A stretch of 64,000 nucleotides of DNA from Bacteroidales bacterium (GTDB lineage Bacteria; Bacteroidota; Bacteroidia; Bacteroidales; Bacteroidaceae), in assembly GCA_015060965.1 (NCBI GenBank), contig SUXN01000005.1:1-64000 (forward strand), read 5' to 3'. Shown one piece after another: positions 62,497 to 64,000 of this stretch. Positions within the stretch are counted from its first letter, which is position 1. Each line of letters opens with the position of its first letter. The translations under genes were made by a program, and so were the position numbers. Below the pieces are notes generated by a model, which did not search any database, was not told where the DNA came from, and saw only the letters and a list, made by a program, of their open reading frames with translations.

Positions 62497-63300
62497 ATGC
62501 CAATTATTGAAATAACATCACTGACCCACCCCGGGGTCGAGGTATTCAGCACACTCACCGAGGCCCAGCTGCGCAAGGAGCATGAGAAAGCCGACGGCAT
62601 CTTCATTGCCGAAAGCCCGAAGGTGATAAATGTAGCCCTCAATGCCGGGCACACACCGCTTGCCCTGCTTTGCGAGAAGCGACACATAACCGGCGACGCA
62701 GCAGAGATCATCGCACGTTGCGGCGATATACCCGTATACACAGGAGAACGCGAGTTGCTCGCACGTCTCACAGGCTACACACTCACCCGTGGAGTGCTGT
62801 GTGCCATGAAGCGTCCCGTCGAACCGAAGGTAGAAGATGTTTGCCGTAGCGCCCGCCGCATTGTACTCATCGATGGTGTTGTCGACACAACCAACATCGG
62901 AGCAATATTCCGCAGCGCAGCCGCACTCGGCATTGACGCAGTGCTCCTCACCCGCAACTCCTGTGATCCTCTGAACCGCCGTGCCGTTAGAGTATCAATG
63001 GGCAGCGTGTTCCTTGTTCCCTGGACGTGGCTCGACAACGGGATTGAAGAGCTGCACCGCATTGGATTCACCACCGCAGCAATGGCACTTACCGACGATT
63101 CCATTTTCATTGACAACCCGTTATTGAGAGACATTCCACACCTTGCAATAATCATGGGCACAGAGGGAGAAGGACTGCCGGCCGAGACCATAGCAGCATC
63201 CGACTATGTAGTAAAAATCCCGATGTCGCACAATGTCGATTCCCTTAACGTAGCAGCAGCTGCTGCAGTTGCCTTTTGGGAACTGAGGAGCAGAGAATAA
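62497..63300 (+). CDS. TrmH/SpoU-family RNA 2'-O-methyltransferase
   Basis: 267 aa. N-terminal substrate-binding part (FIAESPKVINVALNAGHTPLALLCEKRH), then SPOUT domain with VDTTNIGAIFRSAAALGIDAVLLTRNSCDPLNRRAVRVSMGSVF, LAIIMGTEGEGLPAETIAASDYVVKIPMSHNVDSLNVAAAAAVAFWE (the knot and the AdoMet loop). It methylates a ribose of rRNA or tRNA; the exact site is unclear. Divergent from glsA. Confidence 0.93.
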   Translation: MPIIEITSLTHPGVEVFSTLTEAQLRKEHEKADGIFIAESPKVINVALNAGHTPLALLCEKRHITGDAAEIIARCGDIPVYTGERELLARLTGYTLTRGVLCAMKRPVEPKVEDVCRSARRIVLIDGVVDTTNIGAIFRSAAALGIDAVLLTRNSCDPLNRRAVRVSMGSVFLVPWTWLDNGIEELHRIGFTTAAMALTDDSIFIDNPLLRDIPHLAIIMGTEGEGLPAETIAASDYVVKIPMSHNVDSLNVAAAAAVAFWELRSRE

Positions 63301-63363
63301 GGCCAATTCCTCAATTAACTAAAATTAAAAGCCAATAACACATTTTATACCAATAAAAAAACT

Positions 63364-63372
63364 TATATTTGC
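63364..63372 (+). promoter_or_regulatory. -7 element for the GH20 gene
   Basis: TATATTTGC, 40 nt before the ATG at 63412. No evident -33. Confidence 0.55.
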
Positions 63373-63411
63373 AAAATAGGCAAGATACTATTAATATCAA
63401 ACTATAATTTT

Positions 63412-64000
63412 ATGAAGAACAAGATTTTATTCCTGCTTGCAGTCATCTGCTTCTCATTTGTAGCAAATGCGACTGCAGCCGAAAAAAACAAAAAGCCGTT
63501 CGTTATCCCCGAGCTCCGCGAGTGGAAAGGCGCGACAGGCGAGTTCCAGATTACATCAGAGACAAAGGTTGTCTATTCAAAGAAGAGTGCAGCGCTTGCC
63601 GAGGTTGCAAAGCAGTTCGCAAGTGATTTCAAGAAGATGACAGGTGTAGAGCTCCAGGTTGTAGAGGGCAAGGCTGCCAAGGGTGACATCGTATTCAACG
63701 TCAAGAACAACAAGAAGTTGGGTGCCGAGGGTTACACCATCAACATCGCTGACAAAGTTGAGATTACAGCAGGCAACGCACGCGCTGCAATGTGGGCTAC
63801 ACGTACAATACTGCAGATAGCAGAGCAGAACGCGAATGTACTCCCCAAGGGTAACATCGTTGACTACCCCGACTACGAGATGCGTAGCTTCATGCTCGAC
63901 TGCGGACGCAAGTTCATCCCCATCAGTTTCCTGCACGAGTATGTGGATTTCATGGCATACTACAAGATGAACACATTCCACATCCACCTCAACGACAATG
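63412..64000 (+). CDS. beta-N-acetylhexosaminidase (GH20), N-terminal part
   Basis: At least 196 aa, cut by the window end. Signal peptide MKNKILFLLAVICFSFVANA; N-terminal GH20b-like domain (PELREWKGATGEFQITSETKVVY, LGAEGYTINIADKVEITAGNARAAMWATRTILQI), then the barrel begins with VDYPDYEMRSFMLDCGRKFIPISFLHEYVDFMAYYKMNTFHIHLND, matching the GH20 start (the Arg of the sugar-binding pocket in the RSFMLDCGRKF part). The catalytic Asp-Glu pair lies beyond the edge. It releases terminal GlcNAc or GalNAc from glycans. Confidence 0.88.
   Translation, partial: MKNKILFLLAVICFSFVANATAAEKNKKPFVIPELREWKGATGEFQITSETKVVYSKKSAALAEVAKQFASDFKKMTGVELQVVEGKAAKGDIVFNVKNNKKLGAEGYTINIADKVEITAGNARAAMWATRTILQIAEQNANVLPKGNIVDYPDYEMRSFMLDCGRKFIPISFLHEYVDFMAYYKMNTFHIHLNDN

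Noticed and set aside
1-64000. CRISPR array, tRNA or rRNA genes
   Set aside because: No regularly spaced repeats with spacers, no tRNA T-loop/anticodon patterns and no rRNA sequence noticed by eye; a tRNAscan or CRISPR search was not possible.

Overview
The window looks like a chromosomal segment of a Bacteroidales bacterium (Bacteroides/Prevotella-type; the genus cannot be fixed from sequence alone). The signs are many promoters of the Bacteroidetes type (TTG, about 20 nt, then TAnnTTTGC) and few Shine-Dalgarno sites. Typical families of the order are also present: OmpP1/FadL porin, DUF4836 lipoprotein, histone H1-like protein, phosphate-selective porin, Wzi, a gliding-motility/CHU_C C-terminal domain, and GH2 and GH20 enzymes.

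Layout. 1-5200: a FadL-type outer-membrane protein, an acyltransferase-3 and a minus-strand operon (riboflavin synthase, nitroreductase, two unknowns). 5581-26267: a long plus-strand capsule/O-antigen-like locus. Its left part is conserved and GC-richer: UDP-GlcNAc 2-epimerase, UDP-glucose dehydrogenase, a cytidylyltransferase/oxidoreductase fusion and a short-chain dehydrogenase. A DarTG ADP-ribosylation toxin-antitoxin pair then interrupts the locus between two copies of a 44-bp hairpin repeat. The right part is AT-rich: WecG/TagA transferase, Wzx flippase, EpsG-like polymerase, four more glycosyltransferases, two hexapeptide acyltransferases, a GNAT enzyme, two membrane acyltransferases and a polysaccharide deacetylase. 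26268-30950: an accessory stretch with a tail-fibre-like/LRR protein, a DUF3791-DUF3990-DUF3791 module that may be a second ADP-ribosyltransferase-type conflict system, an unknown gene, and many structured intergenic repeats. 30951-34069: a nucleotidyltransferase, the Wzi capsule-assembly outer-membrane protein and a small lipoprotein, bracketed by two copies of another dispersed repeat.

34500-64000 is mostly housekeeping and envelope functions: uvrA with a CHU_C-domain protein; a LysM/periplasmic-binding protein with an overlapping beta-barrel gene; a seven-gene minus-strand run (DUF4836 lipoprotein, ABC ATPase, permease, rfbA, rfbC, rfbD, rfbB); a large secreted GH2 beta-galactosidase with a discoidin-like domain; a histone H1-like protein; a cytidylyltransferase-GHMP kinase fusion; divergent SRP RNA and RNase P RNA genes; a NhaP-type antiporter; an asparaginase-porin-DcuB operon; glutaminase with a dehydrogenase; a TrmH methyltransferase; and the start of a GH20 hexosaminidase.

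How the parts may work together. WecB, Ugd and the CDP-alditol-type enzymes would make precursors for a Wzx/Wzy polysaccharide that is heavily acylated and anchored through Wzi, and the rfb genes add dTDP-rhamnose. No initiating phosphoglycosyltransferase, Wza or Wzc is present, so those functions must be encoded elsewhere. The most interesting signals are: (1) two ADP-ribosyltransferase-type modules, each bracketed by direct hairpin repeats; (2) a four-copy intergenic repeat whose stem sequences differ while base pairing is kept; (3) two unusual cytidylyltransferase fusions.
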